This document shows, piece by piece, positions 63,648 through 64,000 of a stretch of DNA of 64,000 bases (position 1 is its first letter; the number at the start of each line of letters is the position of its first letter). The DNA is taken from NCBI RefSeq assembly GCF_035046505.1, contig NC_089823.1:860767-924766 (forward strand). Reading direction: 5' to 3'. The notes beneath the pieces are model-generated. The model saw only the letters and a program-made list of their open reading frames with translations. It had not been told where the DNA came from and ran no database searches. The translations under genes were made by a program, and so were the position numbers. The DNA is from Tiliqua scincoides. Taxonomy: Eukaryota > Chordata > Lepidosauria > Squamata > Scincidae.

Positions 63648-63780
63648 CTTGAGCCGCGCGGTGCAAAGAGGCCGCGCGGAGGCTGCCGGGAGGCTTATCG
63701 GGCTCAGGCCAGGAAGTGACGCGAACGCCACGCTGCCTGACGTCACGCGCTCGAGCCCTCGCCGCCCGCGGGCTTCTGGG
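63648..63780 (-). promoter_or_regulatory. RPS11 promoter: CpG island, TOP start, ETS and CRE sites
   Basis: The whole of about 63380-63960 is CpG-rich. On the minus strand a pyrimidine run CCTCTTT (63671-63665), 18-24 nt before the ATG, is a likely 5'-TOP start, the element that ties ribosomal protein translation to growth signals. Upstream lie an ETS/GABP-type motif (plus strand CAGGAAGTGACG, 63709-63720) and a full CRE, TGACGTCA, at 63738-63745. The start site is inferred, not observed. Confidence 0.7.
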
Positions 63781-63837
63781 AAGTGAAGGCGCGTCCTAGG
63801 CCACGCCCCCTTTGGGCGATTCCCTGCCCGGGAGCCC

Positions 63838-63992
63838 GGTAGCGTAGCCGGAGGGGGGAGGAGCGCTCAGTTGGCAGGGGGACTCAGTGGGGTGGGCGAG
63901 CTTTCTCCCTCCCCCGTACGGCTCCGAAGGAGGGCCGCTCGCCCACCCACTGAGGCTCTCTGCAGTGCTGCCCCCCAGCTACGCCACCCCGC
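63838..63992. repeat. Possible hAT-like MITE upstream of RPS11
   Basis: The edges GTAGCGTAGCCGGAGGGGGG and CCCCCCAGCTACGCCAC are inverted and resemble the CAGTGGCGTAGC termini of the element at 18620-19584. No target duplication was seen. Confidence 0.45.
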
Positions 63993-64000
63993 TGGGCCTG

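Overview
The window looks like vertebrate nuclear DNA, most likely from a squamate reptile (lizard or snake). The pointers are a cluster of class I olfactory receptor (OR) genes, very abundant CR1-clade LINEs whose 3' ends finish in TTCTTATG octamers, a 5S-rRNA-derived SINE, an R4-like LINE and several hAT-type DNA transposons. No species can be fixed from sequence alone, and a turtle is not excluded.

Layout. 0-3.7 kb: LINE and CR1 tails, a 5S-rRNA SINE, a broken OR fragment and a hAT element. 7.5-8.5 kb: intact OR on the minus strand. 16.9-17.9 kb: intact OR on the plus strand. 18-27.7 kb: repeats, including a 140-bp tandem array built from a CR1 tail (21.66-22.21 kb). 27.8-28.7, 36.4-37.4 and 51.7-52.7 kb: three closely related plus-strand ORs, clearly tandem duplicates, separated by LINE and hAT insertions. 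46-58 kb: a dense LINE graveyard with CR1 fragments in both orientations, an FADD-type LINE with a C-terminal zinc knuckle, and an R4-like LINE carrying an insertion flanked by an 80-bp duplication. 59.2-63.65 kb: the complete five-exon ribosomal protein gene RPS11 on the minus strand, with CpG-rich promoter, poly(A) signal and three intronic C/D box snoRNAs of the U35 (SNORD35) type.

How the genes work together. The five intact ORs are single-coding-exon seven-transmembrane receptors of OR52-like class I type. Each has a credible splice acceptor 42-63 nt before the start codon, so each probably has a non-coding upstream exon. They act independently in olfactory neurons. RPS11 is an unrelated housekeeping gene that encodes 40S protein uS17 and, from its introns, apparently guides for 2'-O-methylation of 28S rRNA, so one transcript would supply both protein and rRNA-modification parts of the ribosome. 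No capsid- or envelope-bearing element was recognised; a few LTR-like stretches are listed as doubtful fossils.
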